DNA of 20,419 nucleotides from Acanthaster planci (lineage: Eukaryota > Echinodermata > Asteroidea > Valvatida > Acanthasteridae). A program made the translations under genes and the position numbers. The notes under the pieces are model-generated. The model did not search any database and was not told the origin of the DNA. It worked only from the letters and a program-made list of their open reading frames with translations. Positions 1-10,412 of this stretch are shown here, piece after piece. Location of the stretch: contig NW_019091559.1 in the NCBI RefSeq assembly GCF_001949145.1, positions 9,641-30,059 of the forward strand, in the 5' to 3' direction. How positions within the stretch are numbered: position 1 is the stretch's first letter; each line of letters begins with the position of its first letter.

Positions 1-104
1 ACGATGATGGCGATGGTGACGATGGTGCCGATGATGACGATGATGACGATGGTGGCGATGATGACGATGGTGACGATGGTGACGATGGTGACGATGATGG
101 GGGG
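1..104. repeat. GAT/GAC/GGT trinucleotide microsatellite
   Basis: A run of imperfect trinucleotide units (GATGAC, GATGGT, GATGGC) reaches the left edge. Read in frame from base 3 it would encode an Asp/Gly-rich chain that continues to TAG at 126-128. The coding reading is possible only as the end of an exon starting outside the window; a plain microsatellite is more likely. Confidence 0.85.
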
Positions 105-128
105 TCCCTGAACGTACTTCAAAGTTAG

Positions 129-1316
129 CATGTCTATATCTGCTTGGTTTCTTTGGCTCTCACGTACCAGGTGTTACCTACATATATACGTTAAGACTTG
201 TATATGTGACGCTAAAATAGGTTGTTACCACAGTTGGGCTCAGATTGTAATTCAAATGAGACCCAGGCAGCTATGGGTGTGTGTTATCATTGCCGTCCAT
301 TGAGTGAACAGCAAGTGCAATTGCAAGTGGTGTGGACTCTGTATGTATATCTACCCCAAATTCAGGCTGTTTGCAGAGACGTGACGAGTGGAGTCATCTC
401 CGGCCCACAGTACACGGAGGCAGTCTACGGATTCCGTTAGCTGCTACAGCGGAAGACACTGAACTGAAACTTGAGCTGTGACACGTGCGTGTTGATATCC
501 TTTGGAACTGGCTCTTCTTTGTTTTAGAACTCAGGACTAGCATGGATACAACTGAGAAAAATCCAGGATCCTTGGTGATGTACTTATACCGGTTTTATTA
601 CCGACCAAGCGCTCATCGTATTCATTTTATTCACCTTAATTATTGTTGTAGAATGTTTGTGTTCATAATCATAGAATTACAGGAGGCGATCAGATTAAAT
701 GAAACTGATTTTGTGGTTCAAGTAGTGTTGAATTAAAAGCGTTTAAATAAAAAATACAGATTTAGCTTTAGATTTTGCTTTAGCTTTGCTTGCCACCAAA
801 AAAGGAATACGTTCTCGCGGCATTTACCAGTACCTAACGTTTTCACACTTTTTCTGAAGGGAATATGACAGGGATCATGTTTTCATCTGTGTTACATCCA
901 CCGACGTCACGTTTTAACATCCCACAATCACTTTACATGATTGTGTCAGTATATGAGAACGTTGAAGTTAATGAAACTGCTTCTTTATTGCGTTAATTCC
1001 ATATGTTTTCAGAATGACAATTAGTTTCAGAAGAAAAGTTCAAGTTATTGTTTAAAAAACTGATGTATGTACAAACTCAGTTTCTTTATCATCTTTATTC
1101 ATCGTGTGGATGTTATTGCTTTGATATCATCGCTTAGTCGTGTCTTGGCGAACGTGTGTGCACTAAGCTTTAGCCCCTCGGGCCGTTTTAGCAACTTCTA
1201 AGGAAAGCAAACACTATGCTGTTAAAGTGAATTTACCGGCCGACATTCTTTCTCGTCGACATATCAACACCATTAATGTCACATTACTGGGGCTATCCAA
1301 AACACCACAACTCAGC
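129..1316. other. AT-rich stretch, no gene seen
   Basis: Only short open frames of up to 83 codons occur, with no recognisable domain, splice-site logic or codon pattern. A degenerate TTTAGCTTT-like run lies at about 758-791. Confidence 0.5.
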
Positions 1317-1976
1317 AGGGGAAAGTGGGGATACTGGACCACTTGAGCATATTCCTAATTTAACCATATTCAATAATCTAGGAAAAGGATAAACTACTCT
1401 TAATACATGACCTAAACACTTGTTTGTTTATTGCAAGCAGTTGAAATCAATTACATTAATAAAACGTATGAATATTAACTTGATTTATATTAAAAAATTC
1501 ATGCAAAAGTGGACCACTAGCCCCACACCTGGGTCAACTGGACCACATCATAAAACCTTAACACATGCCACCAAAAGAGTACGAAATGAATGTTAAAATG
1601 AGCAAATTGATAATAAAACACTGCAAATTGGCATTAGTAATTATCTCAGAAGCACCCGAGTTCAGTATAAAAAATCTAATAGAAAATGCCCATACCTTTC
1701 CTCTAGTCATGTAACTTCTGGTTTTTTTTGGAATGTTAAGCTACGTATGGAATTGTTTTGTTTGGGCATTTTTGTTATCCTAAATCATGATTTGAAGTTC
1801 TTTTTTCAAGTTTATTTACATTATCTGAATGGGCCTCAAATTATGTTCAGCTTAATCTCTGAAAACATAAATATAGTCGTATAAACGCAACTGGTGAATT
1901 TCAAAACCTTTTAATTTAATTTGGTCTAAGAGCGTGGGCTAGTTGCCCAGGTGACCCACTTGCCCCACATTCCCCT
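1317..1976. mobile_element. MITE-like non-autonomous element with imperfect terminal inverted repeats
   Basis: The left end 1317-1347 (AGGGGAAAGTGGGG...) matches the reverse complement of 1946-1976 (AGGGGAATGTGGGG...) at 23 of 31 positions. A further copy of the GTGGACCACTAGCCCCAC and ACTGGACCACAT type lies inside, at about 1508-1551. The roughly 660-bp interior is AT-rich and has no transposase frame. No clear target-site duplication was found, and the family cannot be assigned. Confidence 0.5.
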
Positions 1977-3351
1977 ATGATTTGTGTTGCATGGAAAACA
2001 ATTCTACCAAAACGTCTAAAACAAATCTTCAATTCGTAGCAGCCTCGTATCCAAAATTTAATTACATGAAATTAATTTAAATGGGATTCATAAACGATTA
2101 AACAGGTGTAATAATAGCCCCCGTAATCTGTGAAAATTATAAATATGTTGGGTTGGATTCAGCTCCTGAAATAAAGGTTTCATACTTGTCCAAGTCCAAA
2201 TTACACATCAATTTTGTACTGAGGCCTATATACTACTGATTTGGGTTGAATTTTAGGGATACAGTTGTTTCACTGTTGCTGGTGCTGCTAAACTTGACCT
2301 CGGTTTCTGCAAAACTTGTTTCGGCTGTACAGTAAAAGTAATTATTCCAATTCAATTCATTTTTTATGTACCTTAATTGGATCATTTGATGCAGTACAGA
2401 AAAATTAAACCTCACTTACGAGTTCAGTATCTCTCAGTTCATCGAACCCAAATTTGCGATCCATAGGAAACATCCATGATGCAACGACATAAAATATTTC
2501 ATCTTAATAAAACTCTTTGATATCTCTCTAATTCTACCTCGGCAATCCTAATTCAATCTTAAACGTGTTGCGGCTAGTATCCTACGTTTATACCATACCT
2601 CTCAGTAACTAATGATCTCTGCTACCAGCAGTATTTATGTGTAAAGAATTCTTTCTTTATTGATCAAGCAATGTTGATATTAATTTATGATCAACATTCT
2701 AATTTTTCTATTATTTCATCTCAGTGCCAGCAATATATATTTCTTTCATGTGAAAGGCACTGTAGCCTTTGTGACTTTTTGTACTATTCTACGTTATTTC
2801 ACTCAAACCCAATTCTAATCGAGAATTTGGTCAAATCTCCATTAAAGTTTAGTGTCAACTCACAGCTGTATTTGATGCACATGAGGCAATCTGTGACTCA
2901 TTCAACTGAATATGTGGTTTGAGGTCTACAAATAAGATTACATAAGCGTATGCATAAAATCAAACATGGCTAATGTATCATACAGATTGCTAAAATCTCC
3001 CATTCTAACGACGAGCTGGAAAGCTCAGGATTGAATAACATGAATCAGTGCTGCTTAAATACCTTTCAAAGAAAAACCCTCTCAATCATTCACTCAGAAG
3101 TTTTAAAAAATGTTTTGCAACGAACATCATTAGTCAAGATTCAGGGCAATATCAGGTCAATTAGCGCTATGGGAATCAGAACATGAACTGAGCACTGCAT
3201 TGTGCTGTAAATTGAAATGGGAACAAATCCACAAACACGTGATATGAAAAACTCTGCACGATTACAGGTGTTTGACAGACCAGTGTCTTCCGGTATCATT
3301 TTCTAATGAGCAGCGTTTGTTTCGTGTATATAGGAATTATAAAATTCCCCA
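1977..3351. other. Non-coding flank and presumed 3' UTR side of gene A
   Basis: No supported gene. The right part, from about 2650 upward, is probably the gene A 3' UTR, given the candidate poly(A) signal. Open frames at 2233-2415 and 2671-2922 show no domain. Confidence 0.4.
2656..2661 (-). promoter_or_regulatory. Candidate poly(A) signal of gene A
   Basis: TTTATT on the plus strand reads AATAAA on the minus strand, about 690 nt past the gene A stop. No AATAAA or ATTAAA was seen nearer. This implies a long 3' UTR if it is used; there is no other evidence. Confidence 0.3.
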
Positions 3352-3582
3352 TCAAGCATCGTTATCAACGACGTTGCTCATTATCAGATCAAAAGCTGCC
3401 TTTGTTCGTACCTTCTTTGGCATTTTGAACTGGTTGTAACTGGCTGTCGAGTTCGCTATAATAAAGTCTTGTAACTTCTTGAAGGATCCTGGGCGAACGA
3501 TCATCACTCGAGCTTGGCTGATGGAGCCAATTTGGCGATAGCTGTCGTAGAGCTCATGCTGCTTACGCAAGGACTTATCAAA
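3352..3582 (-). CDS. Gene A exon 7 (C-terminus, stop)
   Basis: This exon has 231 coding nt after acceptor CTCTTTCGCAG, in phase 0, beginning FDKSLRKQHELYDSYRQ and ending with TGA at 3354-3352. It contains RVMIVRPGSF and NQFKMPKKVR. The latter corresponds to the QYKxPR stretch of plant GH3 enzymes, whose Lys lies near the active site. Gene B exon 7 is clearly homologous, except that the last 15 or so residues have diverged. Confidence 0.92.
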   Translation of the reverse strand, partial: FDKSLRKQHELYDSYRQIGSISQARVMIVRPGSFKKLQDFIIANSTASYNQFKMPKKVRTKAAFDLIMSNVVDNDA

Positions 3583-6500
3583 CTGCGAAAGAGATTAGAA
3601 ATGAATGTAATTTGAATAAAACGTAAAAGAAAATGGCTGTCAAAATATCATAAATGTTTTCACACAAACCTGTAAAATCGATATTTTTTCCCTCTGAAGT
3701 TTTTCCTATCATTTCCTGGTAACTGTGAACAAACAACTGACAAAAGATTCGGTCTTTATGTAGGGGACCGTGCCTTTATAACAAGGGCGACCTCACTGTT
3801 TTAATTCTAAACATGGATATGCATATTGTGTAGTTGATCTACATTGTATCTGGGCTATTTGCACGTTTGTATGTCAAGTATTTGCTTCCCGCGCACAAGG
3901 ACTGGTTGTACTTGATAGACTTCCACCAGGAAAATAAGTCCAAATATTATTTTAGATAACTGACTGAATATATCAAAATTATTGGCATGTACAATAATTA
4001 CCCCTTGTATTATGTGATATTTTGGTGACGTGTTAATTGAAGCTCACGTTACTTGTACTATAACTTACTTGGTAAGTAACTCTTTTGTGTATGAATACAA
4101 ACAAAACAGTATAAAATACCATCCAAGACTTTGACTGGGTTGGCCGTGGAGTTCGAGTTTTAGAGGGACGCGGAGAGCATGGGTATATTTTGATGTCAGT
4201 AGCACCCATTTCCACGTCTGTGTAGCCATAATCCATGGCGATTATGTAGTACAGTCTTCACAAAAACCCGATGCACATGTACTCACGAAGTGTGGATTTG
4301 TGCACATTTCAATTTACAGCACAATGCAATACAAAATCAAGAAGCACATGTACTCACGAAGTGAGTACATGTGCTTCTTGATTTTGTTTGTGATATTGAT
4401 ATGTTATGATGTTTAAGGACGTTGCCGTTCACTTTCAAGTGTCCTATGTAAGCAATGATACACATGTGTGCTATAGTGTGTAAATGTACTGTACATGTAA
4501 AGTGTGTGTATACATACAGGTTGATCATTGGAAGCTCTTATTATTTTGTTATTTCAGGCAATGGGGTTTTTTGTCACTCCAGGATCTATATTGTAAGGAT
4601 GCCTGTGACAGTTGCTGGTCACCAATAAATCAAGGCTACTAAGATCCTGTCAAGTCTGTCTTCGTCTCTCAAGTTGTGCGTGTCCCGTGCAGTGCTCGTT
4701 TCGTTTCACAATGGGGCCGGGCCTCCTTGTGGCGTCCCACTACATTTATGTTTCTCTATTTTCACGAAGTGACAAAAATTCACCTCGTTAGCAGGGTAAA
4801 AAATAGAGAAAATATACACAATGCAAATGATGTTGTACTAACATGTACATGAACACCTTGCGTGCGTATTGAAATGTAACCAATTGTGACAATTTCTTAA
4901 AGCGCGTGTTGTTTTCACGAAGCAACCGATAGGGGGGGGAAGACCTCTGTGATTTTTACGTTTTCACAACGTGAAAAAAAACTTTTACTAGTTTTTATGA
5001 ATGAATTATTCTTCAAATTAAACAATACCTCTGTCACTAAATATGGATTAGTATTTTCCAAGTCCTACATATCATGACTTTGTAAAAATAAAATCAATCT
5101 ATAACATAAACGTGATTGAAATGTGATTTGAAATGGCCGGTATTTTCGTTTATCTCGGAACGGCAAGATTCTGATGGTTTTACCACTTCGTGAAAACACC
5201 GACGATATAGAGGCCTACACTCAAAGTCTGGCTTTGGTTTCTGCAGCTAAAACTCCAGTAGCAAAAACGGCATTCACAAAAGTAACAGCAACTTCAGAAA
5301 TAGCAGTTGGAACCAACCAATAGCAACAACAGCAACTCAAAATTATTGTCCTGAATGTTAACAACGCTGTGAATTACCAAGGATCTCTGATCTGCTGACA
5401 AAGGCACTTCTTTCTCTAGCTCGACGAAAAGTAGGTAGAACATGTCGTACTCTACATCTACAAGGTAGGAAAACGACAAGTCTGAGATAAAGAGTTCTGA
5501 AAACATTTAAGTTCCTCCTCCAAAGCGCAGTGTATAATGATGCAATATGCACAAACTTGAAACAAACAGTATACTTCCATAACCTTCTTCCTCTATTTTG
5601 GGCTTTAAACTTGCAATTTGTCGCAAGACAACAACCTTGTCAGAGGTTGTTTTGATTAGTAGCAACGTGTTGAATCTAGTGTGAGGTATCCAATCTTAGT
5701 TATACAAAAGCTGGTTCCTGTCATCAAGTGAAATGACGCTGAGGTAATGATGCAAGATGATGTAACGTGTTGTGCAAAAAGACTCGCTCATGTCTTTGGC
5801 TAAAGGTATTTTTATACAGTGGCTTTCATAGCCTCGAAACAGGAAGCCTGAAAATAAACGATTGATATACATTGTTTCCCATATCATAGCAGTCAACAAA
5901 AGATTTGTCATACCTCTGTCTTGAAGAATTCATCCAAAGAAACAAGCTTCTAATTTCAGAAGTTCAAAAGACGACAGTCCTACTGTCTTAACGATATTCT
6001 GCGAATGCACTGTTCCGTGACCTCTTTTAATTGCGCAAAACTTAATGTGAAAGTATTGCGTTTATCCGTGAGCACAAGTTCAGATATATCGTAGTGTGGT
6101 TAGCAGCTCTTCATTACCTTATACACTGCGGAGACTCTGTTATACAAGCGCGTGCGTTGATCGAATTCCCTGGTATAACCTATTCACAAAACAGAAGCTC
6201 TCTGTCTCGTGAGCGTGCACGTGCTATTGGCAAGATGTGATGTCTCACAGTGAGTGTGATATGCAGATATATCACCCTGTAGTGTGATTGTTCTGGCCAG
6301 AGAACAGACAGTATAAGAAACAGAGGAATGACAATAAAATATTTACCTTCTTGGTCCCCATATATCAGTGGACTTTCTGCGCATGTCCATTCTACGAGTG
6401 TCACTCCCGGCCAGCTTTCCAGGGTTTCCTGTATGGCAGTGCCCACAACAAGTCTATCGACTTTCTCGCTACGTAAATTGAAAAGCTCGCCCGTTCTAAG

Positions 6501-9500
6501 TACACAAATACAAATAATATTTACAAAGCTCACCAAAGGTGACCTTAGTAAAAAAAAAAAAAAGGACCTTGATATACTCCAGCAATACCGATAAGCCTTG
6601 CCTGTTGTTCATAATTATCAGACCAAATGATTGCAAGAATGATTTTTATTCTCACCTGTACTTCATTTGAATCACTGGGCAGTTCTCATGGGAACCAGCA
6701 ACCTCAACAACATCGCCCATGCGGTAACGATAAAACCCAGCTTTTGACGTTATGACAACCTCGTACCGCTTTCCGACCTCAATCTCGTCGAGAAGAAGGG
6801 TTTCTGGATTCTCCTCATCGCTGGATTAAAGAACAGAAGGAGTAATCAGTAATTCGAGCTCTAGTTATAATAAAGCTGTTTTGGTTCGTCACATGTTCGT
6901 ACAGTTTTGGGTCACGGTCGAAGTCAACGTTAGTTGCCAAGTTTAAGAGGGGCATAGAGAACCGAAGTGTGAAGTCATTTTGAACCAAGAGGTGTAGTGC
7001 AAACAAATAGGGTGCACGCACGCATGTTGGTTCACGCTCTGATTCTTGCGCTGATGCCTTTGACACCTAGAATTGTGGGCGTGGCGTCCTGATTTCAATA
7101 CTCTATTTTTAAATTGGCTTTTCGGTACTACCCCTGCTTACAGCTTTAACTGTGTTGTTTTACTTAAATCACATCCGTACGTAAACCTAATCCTTAGATT
7201 TGAGAATGAGGATGCAGATGCAATCCAAGTCACTGGAGAAAGACATCAAGCTTTACTTGAAGCTCTCTGAAAACATGTCAACTGGTAGTAAGGGTGGAGA
7301 GCAAATCTGATTTGCTTTTACTCATTTGTAAATACTTATGGGTGGAAATTTTGAGACAATTCTATATTTAAAGCTGTATTATAGTAGAATGAAGTTGTTG
7401 GTATGTTAACATGTGGAAGATCGTGTGGCTACTCTTCAATGTAGGAGACGGGGTAAACGTCAATGTCCGTTATTACGGAGGGGGGTACTCTCATGTAAGT
7501 AACTAGATTGGAAGAATCTCCACCTGAATTCTTCGGGAATGAACTCGGTCAAGACTTCGTTGGGGAGCAGCACGTACCGCTGTGGTTCACCGTCTAGCCA
7601 CAGATTGTATGCCATCATACCTTCGGTGCAACCATAAGCGAAGCTAAATAGACGGGTGCCTATATTAGAGATACAAATCAAATATGAGCTAACCACATTA
7701 TCATTTACTCATGTAATTCAGAACCAAATTTATTGAAATCGTGCTTCGTCCTTGAAATGAAAATTGTCAGGGCCAAACTTTTGAGACATTCTGTTGTTAA
7801 TTATTTACCTTTAGTGTATTTGGCATGGAGTTTCTTCATGTAGCCCGAAATATCCACGGTCATTAGCGCTGTTAGGTGGGGCCAGATCCGGCCCAGGATG
7901 CCTTCAAAGCCTCGAGCAAACTCCGCTCTCAGCTCGTTGGCCCTCGCTGGGTTGGGCTTCAATGCTGCATTCAGGGACCGTCGAATCTCCTCATCAAGGT
8001 TCAAGCTAGGATTGATCCTGCCTACAGACAAATCCTCCAGCACCATGTCTTGTTTCTCTTCCAGCATTTTGAGCGCGCGGTAGACTTGCGACGCGAATGG
8101 CGCGAAAAATAAATCGATATTTTTGTCAGTGAGACCGAAAAGGAGGTGGACATATGTGGCTTCGAAGTCTGTTGAAATCTGGAAGGTGCTCGTGGGTGAA
8201 TTCTGGAAGACACTTAACAGGATTCTTGACGATAATTTGTCTGGAATAAAAGTTGCTGGAGCAATGGGTAGTCCTGTGTTTGAAAACCTCGGTGTAGGCC
8301 TGCAGTACAGCCCAACGACTCTCTTCACAGGACTCGACTTTACTACAAGCGTAAAGATTGCAAGCCCTAACATAGCTACACTGTTAGAAAATACGTACGG
8401 GATAAGCTTTCCCTTGCCCGTTGTGCCCGAGGAGATGCCAAACCTGTGGATGTCAGTCGCCACACAGGCGTTCTTCTCTCCGTCCGCCAGTCTCTGGAAG
8501 TAATCCTGGTAGTGATCATACTTGGTGAGTGGATGTTTGTCTCGGAAATCTTGCAGTGATTGAATGCCTCTCAAGTATCGTTTGCCGTACTCAGTATTCG
8601 CATCACGGGAGATCAACTTTTGGAGGAATGTTTCTTGTGCTTTGCGCGGCTCTTTCCACACCTTAGTCATCTTAGAGAAGATGTATGGAGCGGCAAAGGA
8701 CGCTCCCTGGAGAAAAACATACTGAAGCAACAGTGTTTTCAAGGTGTGGTTCTCGGAACAGCGGAGGGTAGAGATATGGAATGCGATGACTGTAGAGACA
8801 ATGCCCAAAGCCACAAAGATACCTGAAAAACAAAATTGATAAATACCATCTTTGAGAGAAATGCTGAAGTCTATTAAGACATAATGGTGTTTACCTGAAG
8901 CTCTCAAACAGCGTAATTTAACTATGCATTTGAAATGATTTCAAGCATTGCAAACGTTTCGATAGAATGGTTCATTCTGCCTCACATGATCTATTTGTTA
9001 AACAGGAAAACCGATTTGCCGCGGAAATTGAATGTCCAGTGGAACACAAACTGCATGATAGGAGATTTTGTGTGTACATTTCACCTTTATTAGGATTTTC
9101 CATACTATTGTTCTTGAGGAGTTACACAGCTCCTTTGATTTCAGGCTAACACAAATTCTCCTAAGTAAATGCAAGCAGCCTCCGTAAATCAGTTCTCATG
9201 ATCGAAATCATTTTGTCCATTTATAAACGGTTAGAGCTTGTGTAATAACCTCAAATAGTCCAGTTTTGTATATAACCAACATTTATTTGTGTGTCTAATT
9301 TGCTGTCTCCCTGTAACAATGCTGAGACTTTGTGAACAGGTTTTGAGAAAAGTGTAGTGGTCAATGAGTCAAACACCAGATGTTCACCAAGGCCAGTTGA
9401 CCCATTGATAAAACTTGGTTAGTTACTTGAAGTGTGGGGGCGGAGGCCAGTGTACCCACAATTTTCCTTTTTTTTCATTGAATAATATTTCTTTGAAATG

Positions 9501-10412
9501 AAGGGATGATACTTTATTAAGAAATTGATATAAGTCATGGGTTTACAACATTTGGTTTTATTCTGATTGGTCAATGGAATTAGTCATCAATTTAGATCAG
9601 GTTGATGTAACCTTACTGCATAATTTACTTGTGACTTATATTCAGCAACTGTGTTAAATAGTAGATTTGTAGAGTATAAAAATCCTGAAAGTGTGTTGAG
9701 AAATCGAGTTGGAACTTTGCGAGCAGCGAGCTCAAGTCTGATGTGACCAGTTTCGATGCTTTGAGCCTGTGAGGTGTGAGGTGTTGAGAAAATACTTCAT
9801 TTGTGAAGTCTTTTGCTGCGCGGGTGAAATACTTGTTAGCAAACAGGAGGATTTTCCTCACCAACTTCCCGTTTGACTGTAAGGAGCTTTGCATGAGGCG
9901 AAGTTTTGAGAATAAAAGAAACTCGTATTCCTAACCAACCTCTGTTTGTCAACAAAGACTTCTTTTAAATCTGAATTGTCCGTGCAGTTGGGCCAGGACG
10001 ATTGCTTCGAGTTCGGTTACCGAGACTCAAAATTCAGCGCTACTAAAACCATCTCGCGTCATTTTTAAGGAGTCGAGGTTGTTACAGTAACATACATGTA
10101 CGTTACACATAACGTGTCACGTCAACGCGTTCTTGCAACGTCCCCACCTTTCACCCACAATGCACCGCGATAAACACTGCATTACGTCATTATGTTGAAG
10201 ATCTATACAAAGTCATGAGGTGACTCACACTTCCATACTCAATACTTGGTTGGCGGTGTGTACAATATAGTGTTGTCTGATGTCTACGTACCTGCTGCAC
10301 CACGGCATGGCCATGTTGCTTCCTTCAGAAAGTAGGCGTTGAAAACATGGGCGGTGCCACACACAGACAACAAAGCCCACAGCGAACAACGATGAGCCCA
10401 TGTCACTGCCAT
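3352..10412 (-). CDS. GH3 domain-containing protein, gene A (7 coding exons, 631 aa)
   Basis: Seen: seven exons on the minus strand, joined as 10412-10292, 8822-7809, 7659-7524, 6820-6656, 6495-6347, 5457-5378 and 3582-3352 (1896 nt, ending TGA), all with GT-AG introns and consistent phases. The product has hydrophobic N-terminal stretches (about residues 10-24, 41-55 and 70-90), ATP-binding motif I SSGTTGKGK (171-179), motif II YGCTE (387-391), motif III FYRYRMGD (453-460) and QFKMP (606-610), which resembles the QYKxPR segment of plant GH3 enzymes. Known: GH3 proteins adenylate a carboxylic acid and transfer it to an amino acid; vertebrate GHDC belongs here and its role is unclear. Inferred: a membrane-anchored acyl-amido synthetase, substrate unknown. 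The length of about 600 aa is normal for the family and all motifs are intact, so it looks functional. Gene B, about 10.3 kb to the right, is its tandem paralogue on the same strand. Exon 1 is the least certain part. Confidence 0.85.
4331..4387. repeat. Perfect 27-bp inverted repeat with 3-nt spacer
   Basis: Arm 4331-4357 is the exact reverse complement of 4361-4387, with spacer GAA between. The inner 20 nt, GCACATGTACTCACGAAGTG (4344-4363), also occur as an exact direct repeat at 4273-4292. It lies in gene A intron 6, so the pre-mRNA would fold into a long hairpin. Confidence 0.9.
4762..5193. repeat. Cluster of TCACGAAGTG motifs, possible small inverted-repeat element
   Basis: TTTTCACGAAGTG begins at 4759 and its exact reverse complement, CACTTCGTGAAAA, lies at 5184-5196. 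Between them are GTTTTCACGAAG (4911-4922) and TTTTCACAACGTGAAAA (4961-4977). Inverted ends about 440 bp apart would suit a MITE. The region falls in intron 6 of gene A. Confidence 0.5.
5378..5457 (-). CDS. Gene A exon 6
   Basis: This 80-nt exon lies between acceptor CCTACCTTGTAG and donor TTG|GTAATT. It encodes VEYDMFYLLFVELEKEVPLS and DQRSL, part of the C-terminal domain strand-helix unit. Gene B has the same boundaries with two extra codons. A second AG (ATGTAG) lies 6 nt inside the exon, so a slightly shifted acceptor is possible. Confidence 0.85.
6347..6495 (-). CDS. Gene A exon 5
   Basis: This 149-nt exon lies between acceptor TGTGTACTTAG and donor GAAG|GTAAAT. It encodes RTGELFNLRSEKV and then WPGVTLVEWTCAESP, the start of the GH3 C-terminal domain (the family's GE-L-N---EK hinge region). 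It has the same length and phase as gene B exon 5. Confidence 0.92.
6656..6820 (-). CDS. Gene A exon 4 (motif III)
   Basis: This 165-nt exon lies between acceptor TTTAATCCAG and donor CAG|GTGAGA. It encodes ETLLLDEIEVGKRYEVV followed by AGFYRYRMGDVVEV, the GH3 Y-R-x-G-D nucleotide-binding motif III. Its length is identical in gene B. Confidence 0.93.
7524..7659 (-). CDS. Gene A exon 3 (motif II)
   Basis: This 136-nt exon follows acceptor CTAATATAG and encodes GTRLFSFAYGCTEGMMAYNLW and then the VLLPNEV...FIPEEF segment, with the conserved Glu of motif II. The donor CAG|GTGGAG is weak but sits exactly where gene B has CAG|GTAAGA. If the intron were retained, translation would stop 22 codons later, before motif III. 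Confidence 0.9.
7809..8822 (-). CDS. Gene A exon 2 (GH3 N-terminal domain, motif I)
   Basis: This 1014-nt exon lies between acceptor TTTTTCAG (8823) and donor AAAG|GTAAAT (7808). It carries the hydrophobic segment GIFVALGIVSTVIAFHIST, the EYGK...F motif region typical of the GH3 N-terminus, the nucleotide-binding loop SSGTTGKGKLIP, and the IWPHL...YMKKL region that precedes motif II. It aligns without gaps to gene B exon 2 at a constant offset of 10311 nt. Similarity is uneven: 8469-8613 is almost identical to gene B, while nearby segments are strongly diverged. Confidence 0.93.
8823..10291 (-). other. Intron 1 of gene A
   Basis: This 1469-nt intron runs from donor GTACGT to acceptor TTTTTCAG. 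It contains an 89-codon open frame (9894-9625, minus) with no recognised domain, and a segment at about 10170-10195 containing TTACGTCA, a CRE/AP-1-like site. These could mark an internal promoter, but nothing confirms it. Confidence 0.45.
10292..10412 (-). CDS. Gene A exon 1 (start codon, hydrophobic N-terminus)
   Basis: This exon encodes 40 codons plus one base, beginning MAVTWAHRCSLWALLSVCGT. The ATG context is favourable (AAAATGG). It ends at a near-perfect donor, CAG|GTACGT, in phase 1, exactly the phase needed by the exon 2 acceptor, and the junction makes a Gly codon. Residues 10-24 are hydrophobic and could act as a signal anchor. The frame stays open upstream, with another in-frame ATG at 10550 that would add 46 residues; the 10412 start was preferred for its context. 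The assignment to gene A is inferred from strand, position and phase; no second copy is visible for comparison. Confidence 0.6.

Noticed and set aside
4605-4745. AATAAA followed by TGGCGTCCCACTACA, resembling the end of an LTR with a primer-binding site
   Set aside because: No matching second LTR, TG...CA boundary or gag/pol frame was found; too little evidence to call an LTR element.
8123-8503. 126-codon plus-strand frame opposite gene A exon 2, and a similar one at 18509-18814 opposite gene B
   Set aside because: These are antisense shadows of a conserved coding exon; the frame follows from GH3 codon constraints.
8823-8907. Gene A reading frame continuing upstream of exon 2 without an intron
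   Set aside because: No ATG occurs in that frame before a TGA, whereas an ideal TTTTTCAG acceptor is present and exon 1 at 10412-10292 fits in phase.
9625-9894. 89-codon minus-strand frame inside gene A intron 1 as a small gene or alternative first exon
   Set aside because: It has no recognised domain, and the only donor-like site near its end (AA|GTAAAT) is in the wrong phase for exon 2.
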